DNA of 64,000 bases from Pseudocercospora fijiensis CIRAD86 (GCF_000340215.1 NW_006921536.1:5461718-5525717), one strand, 5' to 3'; shown: positions 20,860 to 34,732, counted from the first letter of the stretch. The notes: generated by a model not told the origin, from the letters alone. Translations and numbers: made by a program.

Positions 20860-23640
20860 ACTTCCTAAGCAATACTATACAGATTTACTATTGCTTCAAC
20901 GCGCCGTAATCCTTACTAGCAATAACCTTATCTACTAGTCGGCTCTCGAAATCTCCTCCGTACGCGTTAAAGCTGTTAGTACCGAAGTACTATCCCTCGT
21001 AGAAAGCTTAATTAACGAGGAGGTTAATAGCCTTTTCCGTCGCAGCTTTCTCCTAATTATATAGATACTCCTTAAGTCCCTCGTTATTAAGCTAGAGGAT
21101 CTGTTTAACTTCGTTCTAAATAACGTAACTTAACTAAGGAATCCTACTAACTAGGGCGTCGGAGATGTAGCCGAGGCCTTCGACTAAGATAGCCGTAGGG
21201 AAAGCGAATAGTACGAAGAAGTTAGAGGCTAGGAGGGCGGTCAGATTGCGGTACGCTTTAGCAACCTAAGAGACTATTAAGTTCTCGTAGCCCTTAACCT
21301 TAGTGCCGTTAATAACGCGAGAGTAGCCTAGGTTAATTAATATACGGTTGCTCTTAGTCTTTAGATTACTATATAGTAGGTATAGCATCTAAATAGAGAC
21401 CTTACACTCCTTTAGAGGGTTGAGGATCTACTCCGCCTTGCGCCCCTTACTATTAGGCTAACTATCGAATATATAGTCGAGGTCGTCGTTAGTAAGGTAC
21501 TTATTAGTAAGCTTGCCGATCTTGCTTAGTAGGACTAGGCTACGAGCCTTAAGCTTTTTAACCTAGTTCGTAAAGACCTCGGGCTAATATATACCTTCGA
21601 CAACAGTAGAGTAGCTAGTCTTATCCTTAGACATAAGGCAGACCTTAATACGTAGGTAACTAGTACCCTCGCTAGCTGCGAGCTTAACTATATCTTATCC
21701 GAGACGAGCAGACTCCTTAGAAGGACAGTTTTTATAAGTACCGCTAACCTTAAAGAACTTAGTAGGCTTAGGGATAGAGATAAGCTCGTATATATAATTA
21801 GGTCGAAGGGCGACAGCTAAGAGCTATAGGGCAGGGTGCTAGCGGACGATTTAGTTGCTTACACTATAAGTTTAAAGGGCATTACGGCCTTCCTACTTAG
21901 CCTTAGGCATCGTACGTATATACTAAAGGTACATTTCAAACTCCTCCTATATTAGGTCGATAAGGAAAGGAAGATATGCCCTACGAGGCTCTTGCAACTA
22001 ACTAAAGACTTAAGGGAAGATAGTATTACTAGTCTAGCGAAAGCGGTCGAAGGAGGTGCCTTAGCTAAGGATACCGGTAACGAACTTGCTCTAGCGATCT
22101 GTTAGCGTAAGGGCGCGAGTAATAGTACTAGTAGGGTTGAACGCGTAGAGTCCTAGAGATATCGGGGCGGCAATAGGGCGTCTAGGAAACTAGTTAGTAT
22201 AGGCCTAATTAGCCTTAAGGGTAGCGAAGGCATCTTAATTAGCGACATTACGTCCAATCTTTAATAGGCGGCTAATAAGGACACTCGTCTTAGTACTAGT
22301 ATAGAGACTATAGACCTTAGCAGCCTTCTTAACATAGTTAGTATATATAGTAAACCGCTCTTTACCTAGCTTACTAAGGTCGTCGAGCTATTAATAGATA
22401 GATAGGGCGGTAGGAGCTTTACCTATATTAGCTTTAGGAACTATATCGATCTTAGTAATAAGGTATACAATAGAGTCGCCCTTATAAGAACTATAGATAT
22501 TCTTAGTTAATAGGATCGGCGAGAGGCCTCTATCTCTACGCTCGCTAAAGGAGCCTTCGGAGGAGACATCTTCTAGTAGTATATCTAGTATATTAATATC
22601 CGAGTTACTATAGTTAGTACTATAGTTAGTACTATAGTCGGTACTAGAAGGGGTACTATACTTCTTGCTAGCCTTGCGGAGGGCCTAGCGAGTATATAAT
22701 ACCTTCTTACGCGCTGCTTCGGCCTTAGCGCGCTCGTCTTAAACTTCTTAAGGGACCTTACGGTTACGGGTCGAGCGACGATCTTTAGCCTACATTTCTA
22801 TAGCGAGCGTAAGACTAGCAGCCGTATCGGCCTCGGTTTCTAGGCGAAGAGCCTTACGTTTAAGGACATTAACGATAGGAGCCTCTTAACCTTTAACAAT
22901 AAAGCCTATACTATTAATACGATAGCCCTTCTCTTTTAGTAGATCCTTAGTTATCTATACGTTAAGATCGACCTAGATAATCGCATCGTAGTGCTTCTTC
23001 TAGTAGGCTATCGTAAAGTCGTTAAGCGCAAAGGACAAGTTGAGTAACTACTTACCTACCTTCTTACTAGCTATAGATATACGATAGATTATAGTACGGG
23101 AAAGATACTCGGCGCCTTAACGACGGACCTTGTACTTATTAACGAACGAAGAGACCTGCTTAGCACGCTCTTATCTACCGTAGGCAAAGTTAACAAGGCT
23201 CTTAGAAAGACTACTTAGTCCTCTCTAATATTCGAAGGCCTAGTCGAGGGTCTTAAAGCGTAAACGAATCTAGGTACCGGCCGTCTCGAGGCTATAGACG
23301 ATAGGAAAGGCTTATTCGATATCTATATCGTTAAGGACCTCGCGCTTAAAGATACGCTTACCGATAGACTAACGCAAGTTGTTTATACTATACGTAACTA
23401 AGATAGCAGCCTTCTTAATGTTCCTATTAATAACGCGTAGTAGGGTACGAGCGTTCTAGATCTTCTCTTAAGGGTCTTTAAGGGCGGTAACGATCTAGAA
23501 GCAGTACTCGAGGCTAGTTGCAGCAGCTAAGGCGCTATCGGAGGGGGCTTCGATCGGGACTAGTACGCCTAGGTTTAGAGCTAGTAGGTTGCTACTACTA
23601 CTAGCGCCTAGCGGATTTAAGGCGCCGGAAGATATCTTAG
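20860..23640 (-). pseudogene. ORF3 remnant of element 2
   Basis: Inverted copy of 39580-42400. The start codon seen intact in element 1 (ATGTCTTCC) is ATATCTTCC here, a TG-to-TA change. The rest follows the same frame with RIP stops. See the element 1 entry for content. Confidence 0.7.
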
Positions 23641-24060
23641 TCGACCGGAGCGGAAAGGAGTTAGTAACGAGTTTGCAAAAACGTTCGTAGCTTGTTAATA
23701 ATAATTAAAGGGTTTAGATAGAAAGAGGGGGAGGGGGTAGGCGGTAGTAAGTTAGTTAGTACTCGAGTAGAAGAAAGAGCTTAGAAAGCTCGCCTTAAAT
23801 AGGGTACGAAGGTAGCGTAGTCCGTATATTCCGGTAAAGCAAACGGATAACGACTATATATAGACCCTAAAAAGTAAAGCTATATACGAGACTCTTTTAT
23901 TAGTAGGGTAGGCTAAAGTTTAACAATCGATCTAGCTAATTGCTAGTAGCGACTACGTGCCTCTATTAACCTCTAGCTTTCGTAGATTCCCGCGCACTCG
24001 AAATGTAACTAGTTAGTTCGAGTACCTAGTAGTAATCTATAGTAGTAAGGCTAGCGGGAC

Positions 24061-24085
24061 TAATAACACCCCCGGGGTAGTATTA
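24061..24085. repeat. GC-cored palindrome 2 (element 2, before ORF3)
   Basis: TAATAACA, then CCCCCGGGG, then TAGTATTA. Mirrors palindrome 8. It lies between the pol-ORF3 spacer and the leader of ORF3. Confidence 0.85.
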
Positions 24086-24492
24086 GCTTTTCTCTAGAGA
24101 TACTTAGCAACTAGGAGCAAATCGCCTAGGCCTAGCGTAGCTTATATTAGCTTATAGCACTATCGTTATAGATGCAGTATTACCTTTTATAGTAGTAGGT
24201 ATATAAACGTAGCCCGTACGTTCTTCTTTCTTCTAGACACTAAGCTTAGCGGCCTAAGGTCCCTATCCTTAGAGGCTATAGGCCTAGGTTGCTACGTCTA
24301 TCTAAGAGCTAGGAAGGGAGAGGGATCCTCCCTTTCTTAGTGTCCTACGTAACTAATACTAATTAGGGTAGGAATAATCTTCTCTAGCGGAGTATCTTAT
24401 TATCGTTGCTACCTAAGGGCGGTTGCTAGAGACTAGGAAACTAGAGGGAAGTAGTCCTAGAAGGGCGGGAGGTTAGGTTCGGCTAGCTTCCG

Positions 24493-24515
24493 AATACTAC
24501 CCCCGGGGTGTTATT
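24493..24515. repeat. GC-cored palindrome 3 (element 2, after pol)
   Basis: Core CTACCCCCGGGGTG. Arms extend outward into an almost perfect inverted repeat CTTCCGAATA / TTATTCGGAAG (24488-24520), the longest stem of the set. Mirrors palindrome 7. Confidence 0.85.
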
Positions 24516-24789
24516 CGGAAGTTATGCCTCGTATAGTTCTTTTCTAAGGAAACATAAAAAGAGTAAAGCTATAGTAATATCAATCGAAGGTAAAAGACAA
24601 AAGAGCAAAACAATAGACAAGGTAAAAGCAAAGGAGGGCAATAACTAAGAGTATTAATATCCGTAGGAATAGGCAGTAAGGACTAAAGCTAAAGGGCAGC
24701 GCTCTATATTAATAGCGTAGAGAATAGTTAATAGAGGTAAGGAAAGCAACGTAGTAGAGGTAGGAAAGGATATACGATTATTTAGTCTC

Positions 24790-27700
24790 GGGGTCGTCTA
24801 GCTATAATTCTAGGCGGTCTTTATCGCTAGACTAGTTAGGTTCCTCGGAGTTAGAGTTAGATAGCTAGAAGTCTAGTTTACTATTAGAATCGGAATTAAT
24901 ATCGGAAACGCTCTATATATAGTTAATCCGTATATAACCCTCCCTTTGTTCTTAAGTTATTCCTAATAGCTTACTAAGACGAATCTAGGGATAGGCATAG
25001 TTCGTAGGCAGAATAGGATCTATAATAGCGGTAGGATCCTCCTCCCGATAGGCATCTAAGGACGGTAGAGGGTATATAGAGGCACTAACTTCCTCCTCGG
25101 TCGGCGAAGGGCAGGCAGGTTCGCGTAACTTAACGATCTTCTTTAGATTAGCCCGAGGGTAAGAGTGCTTTAAGGTAGCACTATCTAGCTCCTAAAGAAG
25201 GTATACGGAACCCGAGTAAAGGACCTCCTTTACTCTATAAGGACCCTTCTACTTAAAGGCTAGCTTATAGGAGTAACTATACTCTAGTTCGGACTGGTAT
25301 AGAAGGACTATATCGCTAACCTTTAGAGGCTCCTAGTTAATAGCATTATAGTCGTCGAAATACTACTTAGCCTCCTTACGAAGGCGACGTTATCGAGCAA
25401 GTCCCTCCTAAGAAGTAGTAGTTATATCCTTAAGAGCCTTAGCCCGTAGAGTAAGAAGATCTGCCCTAGTACAAATAGACCCCTAATCGTAAACGCCGTA
25501 CGTACGATAGGACAATTTAATAGGAAGAACGGCGTCCCTCCTAATTATAAGTTCCGCTAGTATAAGTCTAGTCGTATCGATAATAGTAGTTCGGTCCGCC
25601 TAGAGAAGGGCTAGGACGCGGGTAGAAATAGGAATTAATCTGTCGCTACTATTAGTTATCTTAGATAGGGCATTAATTAACGACCGATAGCCGCGCTTAA
25701 TAATAGCATTCGACTAGGGATAGTACGGGGAGATACGAACGTTCTTCGCCCCGTACGAAACAAGTAGCGCTTAAACCTCCTTAGCTATATTGTTCGTAGC
25801 GTTGTCTAAGATAACCTCGTAAGGTGTTCCCTAGCAGCAAAACAGATCCTTAAATAGGAAGGTAGCTATATTACGGGCATTAACAGCACCGCAACCCTTA
25901 TAGAAATAATAGGCCTCCGGCTATCGAGAAAGACCCTCTCGAATAATATATAGGCTATTGTTACGGCTAAGATAGACCCTATCGCTATACTACCGCTCTC
26001 TAACTAACTAGGCAGTAGGGATACGTAGCTCTCCTAGACGCCGGTAGCTGTTCCTAAAGTTGCACTTAGGACAGCTCTTATAGTAGCGGGAGATATTAGC
26101 CTATACGCCGTCCTACTAGTAGCGTCGACGAAGGATATCGAAGGTACCCTCCGCCGCCCGGTAGCCGAGCTTATCGTAAACGGAACGAAGGATTTCTTGT
26201 TAGGCTACTAGATCGTTAATAATACGCTAGAGCGGTGCATTAACTATAGCCTATCGCTAAAGGATGCGATCCTTAATAAGGAACCTCCGAGAATAGCGAA
26301 TAATACGACGGTATTAACTCTTTAATAGACTAGGAGCTCTCTTCGTATAGGTAAGGAAGTAGGCGATATTATAGGAGTCGTCGGAGTAGACCCTATTAAG
26401 GATATTATCCCTGCCTAGTTCGCCCGCCTTAGTATCGTCCTAGCCCTCGTCGTTAGTAGTAGGGTCTTCGTTAGGCTAGTTACTAGGTTAGTCGTCGGCA
26501 GTAGGCCTAGTAATTACCGGCATAGTATTAATATAGAAGGTAGTAAAGAAGGTGCGGTTAATAACCGCATCGATATCCTCTTCTTCTATTATTTCGGCGA
26601 TGTCCTCTTCTATAGTAGGCCTTCTAGAAAGGCTATCCGGTCTAGTATACTTCTTGCTAGGAATATAGAAGACGTCGAAATTAAATAAATAGATCTAGGC
26701 AACCTACTAAGCTATCGTAGAGTTAGGTAGGTCGGAGGCTATACGGTTAAGTTAATAGACTAGCGTCTAAGCGTCGACTTCTAGGCGAAAGAACACTCTA
26801 AAAAGCTAAGGTCGGAACTTCTTAAGAGCCTTATAGACACTAAGGCACTCTCGCTTGCTAGTATCGTATCGGGCCTCGATAGGTTTCTATAGACCGGACT
26901 CGTACCGGATAGGGTAACGTAAGGAGGGCTCCTTACGATTACACTATATTAGTATCTCGCCGTAGCCTTCCCCGCTCGAGTCGATAGCAACAATTAGTAG
27001 ACCTACGCCTTCCGAGTAGTTAATAAAGGTAAGCGTAGGCGCGCTAATAAGTGCCTTAGTAACCTTGTCCTTAGCGGCTTAGTAAACGGAGGTCTATTTA
27101 AACTCTATATCCTTCTTAAGCAAGGCGTATAGAGGCTTATATACTAACGCAAAGTTTTCGACCTAGATACGGAAGTAGGAGACTACTCTAAGCTAGATCC
27201 GGATATCTTTCTAACAGGTAGGGTCGGGCTAGGATACAATCTTTAGGACCCGTACATTGTTAGGATAGCGGCCGTTCTTATTAGTTACAAACCCGACAAT
27301 GTTTATTCGTTTATATAGGAGCTAGAGCTTCTCCCTATATACCGTTAGGTTAGCTCGCTCTAGGTCGCAGAGGATACTATCGAGGTTCTAAATGTATTCG
27401 AGAAAGAACCTACGGATGCTAGGCTCTACTTCTTTATTATCGTACCTAGTTTTAGGGCCCTTAATGCCGATATCGTTAAGGAAAGGCATCGCTATATAGG
27501 AGATATAGGCCGCGAGGACTTAGTTTATAATGCGAACGAACTAGGCTACGGAGTTAGTTGCCCCTTATAGAAGGGTAGTTTGTCTATATAGCCTAAGAGG
27601 TGTCTCGAAACTAGTAAGGTCGCGGCTATTAGGATAGAGAGGGATCTAGTCGTAGCCCGAGAAAACATTAACTAGTAAGGCTATAATATAGTTAGCAAAA

Positions 27701-28335
27701 GCTTCCGAGAACCTATTAGTCTCCGGAGGGAGGTTAGCATCTCTAATCGTAACTGCGTTAAACTTTTGTATAGCGTTAATTAGACGGTACTTCTTTAGTT
27801 CCCTAGGAGCTATCTTCTTCTAAACTAGGAAGTATAGGTTGCGATACGAGGCATAGGAAGGCTCTAAGGTGCTAGCCTTTATACGCTACCGTATTATGTC
27901 CTTAACTATACCTCTTAGGCTTAGGTTTAGCTTAAACCCTAGGTAGGCCTAAGGCTTATACTCGATCGTTCGGATCCTCTATAGAGGGGCAACCTCCGGG
28001 TTAATCCTGCCTAGATACGTAAAGTTATATACTAATACGGCTTCGCGGTTATATAGAAGCTCGTATAGCAAATCTAGTTTAAGATCCGAAAGCTCGATAC
28101 TAGGTTTGATATTCGCTAGTCTCTCCGGCGTTAGCCTCGATCCCTTAGGAATAGTAGAGAACTTTTTAGTAATATACCTCTAGTCGTATAGACTATCCCT
28201 AGGTGTTAATATCGCTTCGCGGTTAAGGCACTTTTGTCGCTAGTTAGGATTTCCGCTAGGATTAGACCTATTAGTTATATATACGCTGCCTTTTACGGGC
28301 TTGATCTTGTTAGCTACCCTCTTATATAGGGTATA
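24790..28335 (-). pseudogene. Ty3/gypsy-like pol remnant of element 2 (RT, RNase H, integrase)
   Basis: Inverted copy of the element 1 pol. The RT active site (27472-27483) reads FLND instead of FLDD. The integrase block near 25690-25710 reads SNAIIKRGYRSL, so the catalytic Glu of the DDE triad has become Lys (codon at 25696-25698). It is uninterrupted across the stretch that is an assembly gap in element 1. Confidence 0.8.
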
Positions 28336-28495
28336 TACGCTAACCGCTCGTAATACCCGAGCCCTCTCTCTTTAACGTTAGGCCCGGAGATTAGCGTAAT
28401 AGAACAGCGCGTAAACTTTATTAGAAGTCTCCTTAAGTCGGTAGGTATATAGCTAGTAATCCTAATTTATAATTCCGGCGAAAACGTTAGATTCC

Positions 28496-28520
28496 TAATA
28501 ACACCCTTAGGGTAGCATTA
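28496..28520. repeat. GC-cored palindrome 4 (element 2, gag-pol junction)
   Basis: Core ACACCCTTAGGGTAGC: the CCGG centre has become CTTAGG-like, but arms and position match palindrome 6 of element 1. Confidence 0.8.
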
Positions 28521-28534
28521 GCTCGGCGTTCTAA

Positions 28535-30488
28535 TTAGTTAGTTCGGATTCGGGCTCGGGTAGATCCGCTTCCGGCGGCGATGCCTACGATAGTATTATT
28601 ACCGAGATTCGTATACTAGGTAGTCGTTATACTATTATACTCGCTATCGCTTCGAGCATTCGTCTCCTTAGTATAGAGCCTAGAAACTAGCCTTGTTATA
28701 TAGAGCGGCGCACCTCTAGATATAACCTATTTAAGCTATATTAACTTATAGCGCAGATTGCCGGTCTTATAACCGCGCTATAGCGTTTCCCGAAGAGCGC
28801 TTAGAAGTAGCAAGGATATCCTCGTAGGACTTATAGCTAGTGTTTCCGATATAACTAGTAAACACGACTCGGTTATCCTTCTAGTTAGCGATAGTTCCCT
28901 CCTAGGAGCTATCGTCGTAGTTGCGCTAGACACCCTAGGTTATACGAGACTATAGACGACCTAGAATAATTAGCGTATTCGGGTTAGCGGCAATCTAGAA
29001 GGTAAAGGAAAAGTATATACCGAAAGCGTCTACTATAACATTATAGTAGGCACCTACTAGCGCAACCTCCCTATTTACTCCCTATATACTAAGGGAAATA
29101 TCTCTGTTTATTAGCAGTCGGAGCTGTTTAGCCTAGCGCTTACTTATAATAAGTAACTCTAAACTATTATTAAGCATTGCTAGCAACTGCTAACTATAGC
29201 TTCCGATAGTAACTTAAATATAGATAGCGGGAACGACGGTAAAGGAACGGGTAACTGCGGAAAGGTCTATATTATTAGGGATAGAGTAAAGTTCCTTAGG
29301 TCGAGGAGGTCCTACTCGACCGATTTGTTAGCTAGTAAATCGGACAGCCTTAATAGAAACTAAAACCGAAGCAGAGTCGGTATTATTATTATCCCCTCGG
29401 CCTATCTCCTTAATCCCCTCTTCGTTAGCATTATCGATAGTCTCCTAGCTCTCGTAGGTTACTAATTCGCCTTCTACTAACTCCTAGGCCCCTAAAAATT
29501 TAGGAAGGAACTATAGGGAAGAGACGTCGATATAGTCCTCTCGCCCCTATTTGCGTCGAAGGGCTATAAGGTCTTTTATAAAAGTAGCATCGTTAGGAAT
29601 CCGGCTCTAGAATAGGTTAGTAGGCAAACCGTATACTAGAAGCTCTCCTATAGACACGTTAGACTTAAGGTCTAGGAACTATAAAGCCTAGAAGAGAGCA
29701 TTTGCCTTTATATCGTAAGAGTTAGTAGGCCCGGCGCTATACTTCTTTATATACCTATTAAAGCGAAAGCTCTTTAGGTCGGCTAACTTTCGTTTGTAGG
29801 CCGGCGGGTTAGCTAGGCCTAGGGTACTACTAAGGTCGGTAGTAGCATCCTCTATATTAATATCTAGAGTTTCTAGTACCTCCGGAGTAGCTATACTAGC
29901 TCGGGTTGTACGGTCTTTAGCTGTCTAGAGTGTCTTAGTCTTAGCGACTAATTCTCGCTGTTTCTTAGCCTTGTTAGCTGCCTGCTTCTTAAGTATCCTA
30001 GTAGGGGCTGCCGTACTAGGGCGGGTAGGGTTCTACGGGCTCTTGCCCTTACCCTAGGACTAGGTTTAGGATAACTAAGTTTAGGACCTTGTAGTAGCGT
30101 AGACATCTATACTGTTCTTAGTAACCGCGTAAACATTAGTAACTACGTCCGGGTCCTAAGACACAAAGTTAACTTTAATAGGCTTAGTAGTACTATTACT
30201 ACTCCGCTCCTTAACCTGTTTTGCCCTAACCTTCTAAGTTTCTCGTTTAGTAATAGCGGCGAGGGTACTATTCCTAGTATCTTTAAACTCGATCTTGCTA
30301 CTATACTTCTTCTCTAGAAGACTCCTAAGTTAAGGCAGCTTCGGAGCTCTACGATCCTACTCGAAGTCAATCTTGTCGCCGGTATCGGTATAGTAGAACC
30401 GACTATTTACTTATATAACGAGCTTCCTCTTAAGAAGCTCCTTCTAGATAGGGCAGTCTAATTGAATATGTTTAAAACCGCCGCATAT
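28535..30488 (-). pseudogene. Gag-protease remnant of element 2, 3' part
   Basis: C-terminal part of the first ORF, from the zinc-knuckle region to the end, cut at 30488 by insertion of element 1. The 5' part is at 42821-43960. Mirrors 32745-34700 of element 1. Confidence 0.75.
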
Positions 30489-30492
30489 CTAG

Positions 30493-30772
30493 TATTAGCT
30501 AGTAACCGGCCCTATACACCTAGGCTAAGTTTTGAGCCTATATAAGAGGCCTCCTTCTACATTATAGATAGGGCACTAACCTCGTATAGCATATTGTTTA
30601 TATTACACTTCTATAATGCCTATATTATAGGGCCCTAGTTATTAGCCTAAGCAACCGTCTTGTTATCCTATTATACTAAACATAGCTGCCTATATTACTA
30701 TAGGTTATATTACCCTCGGTAGCCTATACTATTACTGCTAGTAGTAGTAGTGGTTTTGGTTTCCGTCCTTTA
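30493..30772 (+). repeat. 5' LTR of element 1
   Basis: 280 bp, TATTAGCTAG..CCTTTA, matching 42537-42816 in the same orientation. RIP has converted the expected TG..CA ends. It contains the short run GTAGTAGTAGTGGTTTTGG near its 3' end. Confidence 0.9.
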
Positions 30773-31422
30773 TTAGAGCCGAAGGTAGGGCCATCTCTTT
30801 ATATCTAATAGGTTTAGGTGTGTTAAAGGTGGTCTCTAGGTACGAATAGCTATAACCGAAGCGAGGGTACGATAAGAGCCTACGATACGGACGATACCGA
30901 AGTATCTTAAGGGGCTATTACGACAAGTAGAGAAACCTCTTAACGAGGGCATCGCTTTAACCCCGAAAAGCTACAAACCCTTAGGACTGTTATAGCTTAG
31001 GGCCTAGTCTATAGCTATAGCTAGCTTCTAAGGACTCGGCTCCGGGTCGAAGACCTATTTAGCACCGCTTACTCGAGATAAGCCCCGCCTAAGGAGGAGA
31101 TAGACTAATTACCTATCGGCCTTGCTTGGTTTACTAAGACTATTAATTAATAGCAAATACGGATTGCAGGTCGGATAGCCGGGGAGTCCCCTATTAATCG
31201 GGTAGGGCGTTCCTAGATTCGCAGCCTCGCTTAGACAGTACTTAGCCTTCTACTAGAAAAAGAAGGCTACCGCCCCCCCGCCTAGCTAAAGGAGATACGA
31301 GCTAGTTTCTAGGATCTAGGTATGAATAGAGATTGCAGTCTCTCCCTCCGAGCGGCTTTTGTCTAAAATCTACTAAACTTAGCTCCTAGAGGTAGTTAGG
31401 CGACCCCTAGGAGGCCAAATCC

Positions 31423-31447
31423 TAATGCTACCCCGGGGGTAATACTA
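31423..31447. repeat. GC-cored palindrome 5 (element 1, leader before gag)
   Basis: Core GCTACCCCGGGGGTAAT; outer bases CCTA..TAGG extend the stem (31421-31449). Counterpart of palindrome 10. Confidence 0.85.
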
Positions 31448-31526
31448 GGAGAAACCGCCTAATATACTACTCTCTCGCATAGCAACATTATAACAAACCA
31501 AACAGACTAAAGTCACTAAAAACACA

Positions 31527-31595
31527 TTTATATAGCATTCTATTTCAACTTTATATAGCATTCTATTTCAACTTTATATAGTATTCTATTTCAAC
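31527..31595 (+). repeat. Three tandem 23-bp units in the element 1 leader
   Basis: Three near-identical 23-bp units, each with ATATAGCATTCTATTTCAAC or a one-base variant, followed by a 9-bp partial unit. Element 2 has only one degraded unit at the matching site (around 43960-43985), so copy number differs within the family. Confidence 0.85.
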
Positions 31596-31619
31596 TATTT
31601 CAACTATTTTATAATAATC

Positions 31620-34600
31620 GAATAAGCTCTAGCTCTAGCGAAAACGAACATCGAGAATTAGCGGAATCCTCTAAATCCGAAAACGCCCCTAATTCTATTA
31701 ACGAAGAAATTAGGCGGCGACTAGTTAATATAAGTAAGCCTCCTACGCCCTCTACGCTAGAGGCGCTCTATACTGTCCTTATAAAAATGATAGAGAAGCA
31801 AACTAAGCTTCTCCGTTAAAACAAGCGTCGCCCGCTAGAGCTAGGGAGTAGGGCAAATCCCCTATTCGAAGGGTAGAACGCTATAGCATATATTAAGCGC
31901 TTTAAGGAAGGCTTAGTTAATTACAAGCTCGATAGAGAATCCGACTAGTACAAGATTCGGTCCTTTACGAGGACTACCTCCTCTAAGCTTTACCGAACCC
32001 TTAAAACCCTAGTTAGCTATCTAGAAAAGGACGACAAGTCTAATACTAACTAGGAGACCTTTAAGATAGCCTTTATAAGGGAGTATCGGGAGCGCGATAG
32101 CCGTCGTATTAAAGGTAGTCGCACGTAGCTCGAGTCCCTCTACTTAGTAAGACGCACTAAGGATAACGACCTAAAGGGGTATATCCGCGAGTTTGTCGAG
32201 TTAGCGGATAGCATCGAATAGAGTAACCTCGAAAACTCTTAGAGAATAAGGCTGCTCCTCTAGGGGTTGCCGTAGCCTATAGCTTAGCGTATCTTCCGTC
32301 GCTATAAGCTTAGCGAGGCCGATCCTAAGAGCTTTAGGAAGTATAAAGAGGTCCTAGTGTGTGTTAAGGCCGATATTAATAGCGTAGCCGATACGAGGAA
32401 GTTTATCTACGGCGAAGACCGGAATGACCTAGCGTAGGTTAGGAAAGAAGCCTTAGTAAGCAAGGGACCTAAGTTCCTTCCTAAATCGCAAAGTAGTCCT
32501 AAGACCGTAACTCCTACTATTACTAAGCACTCTTAGGATGTCGCGGACTTAGCTAAATCCCTAGCCTAGCTAAACCTAAATGCGAAAGTATTATAGCGAG
32601 TTAGGGAGGTTATTAATACTACTATACTAGGCGATATACTACTAGTCTACTAGGTTTCAGATCCCAACTACCCTAAAGCCCCTTTAGTAGATATCTACGC
32701 TATGCGGAAGATCTATTCTAACTTGGATAGCAAGTGCTAGATATATAGCGGGTTTAAACATATCTAATCGTCCTACCCTATCTAGAAAGAGCTTCTTAAA
32801 AGGAAGCTTATTATGTAAGTAAATGGCCGATTCTACTATATAGACACCGGTAACAAGATTGATTTCGAATAGGATCGGAGAGCCCCGAAGCTACCTTAGC
32901 TAAAGACCCTTCTAGAAAAGAAGTACGGCGGCAAGATCGAGTTTAAGGATACTAGGAACAGTACCCTCGCCGCTATTGCTAAACGAGAAACTTAGAAGGT
33001 TAGGGCAAAACAGGTTAAGGAGCGGAGCAGTAATAGTACTACTAAGCCTATTAAGGTCAACTTTGTTTCTTAGGATCTAGACGCAGTTACTAACGTTTAC
33101 GCGGTTACTAAGAACAGTATAGATGTCTACGCTGCTATACGGTCTTAGACCTAGTCCTAAAGTAAGGGTAAGAGCCCTTAGAACCCTACTCGCTCTAGTG
33201 CGGCAGCCCCTACTAGGGTACTAAAGAATAAGGCGGCCGACAAAGCTAAGCAATAGCGAGAGTTAACCGCTAAAACTAAGACTCTCTAGACAGCTATAGA
33301 CCGTACTACCCGATCTAGCACCGCACCTAGCACCGCACCTAGCACCCTACCTATAGAGAGCCTAGTCGTCCTAGAGACTCTAGAGGTCGATATAGAGGAT
33401 GTTGCTACCGACATTAGTAGTACCCTAGGCCTAGCTAACCTACCGGCCTATAAGCGAAAGTTATCCGATCTAAAGAGCTTTCGCTTTAATAGGTATATAA
33501 AAAAGTATAGTACTAGCCTAGCTAACTCCTTAGACACAAAGGCAAACGCTCTCTTCTAGGCTTTATAGTTCCTAGACCTTAAGTCTAATATGTCTATAGG
33601 GGAGCTACTAGTATACGGTTTGCCTACTAACCTGTTCTAGAGCCGAATCCCTAACAATGCTACCTTTATAAAGGATCTCGCTGCCCTCTAACGAAAACAG
33701 GGACGAGAAGACTATATCGACGTCTCTTCCCTATAGTTCCTTCCTAAATTTTCAGGTGCCTAAGAGTTAGCAGAAGGCGAATCGGTAACCTACGAGAACT
33801 AAGAGACTATCGATAATGCTAACGAAGAGGGAGTTAAGGAGATAGGCCGAGGGGATAGTAATAATCCCGACTCTGCTCTAGTTTTAGTCTCTATTAAGGC
33901 AGTCCGGTTTACTAGCTAATAAATCGGCTGAGTAGGACCTCCTCGACCTAAAGAGCTTTACTCTATCCCTAATAATATAGACCTTTCCGCAGTTACCCGT
34001 TCCTTCGCCGTCGTCCCTACTATCTATATTTAGGTTACTATTAGGAGCTATAGTTAATAGATGCTAGCAATGCTTGATAATAGTTTAGAGTTACTTATTA
34101 TAAGTAAGCGCTAGGCTAAATAGCTTAGACTGCTAATAAACAGAGACATTTCCCTTAGTATATAGGGAGTAAATAGGGAGGTTGCGCTAGTAGGTACCTG
34201 CTATAATGTTATAGTAGACGCTTTCGGCATATGCTTTTCCTTTACCTTCTAGATTGCCGCCGACCTAAACACGCTAATTATTCTAGGTCGGCTATAGTCT
34301 CGTATAACTCGTAGTATCTAGCGCAACTGCGACGATAGCTCCTAGGAGGGAACTATCGCTAACTAGAAGGGCAACTAAGTCGTATTTACTAGTTATATCG
34401 GCAACACTAGCTATAAGTCCTACGAGGATATCCTTGCTGCTTCTAGACGGTCTTCGGAAAACGCTACGGCGCGGTTGTAAGACCGGCAATCTGCGCTATA
34501 AGTTAGTATAGCTTAAATAGGTTATTTCTAGAAGTGCGCCGCTCCGTACGTTAAGGCAAGTTTCTAGGTTCTATACTAAGAAGACGAGTGCTCGAAGCGA

Positions 34601-34730
34601 TAGCGAGTATAATACAACGACTACCTATACCTGCTATATAAGTTAAGGTAATAATGCTATCTTATATATCGTCGCCGGAGGCATTACTACCGGACGCGGG
34701 TCTATCCGAACTAACTAATTAGAGCGCGAG
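31620..34730 (+). pseudogene. Gag-protease remnant of element 1
   Basis: One frame, open apart from RIP stops. The gag capsid-like region includes AIAYIKRFKEGLVNYKL and EYRERDSRRIKGSRT. A zinc-knuckle remnant at 32740-32785 fits C-x2-C-x4-H-x4-C with two Cys turned to Tyr (TGC to TAT/TAC). A retropepsin-like segment follows: LDNSLELLIIS at 34071-34103 in place of LDxGxELxIIS, and LIILGRL at 34274-34294. Length is about 1,030 codons. The 5' boundary is uncertain. Confidence 0.72.
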
Positions 34731-34732
34731 TC

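Noticed and set aside
34292..34489. Short minus-strand open frame in element 1
   Set aside because: Antisense to the protease-end region of gag. Open only by chance in RIPed DNA.
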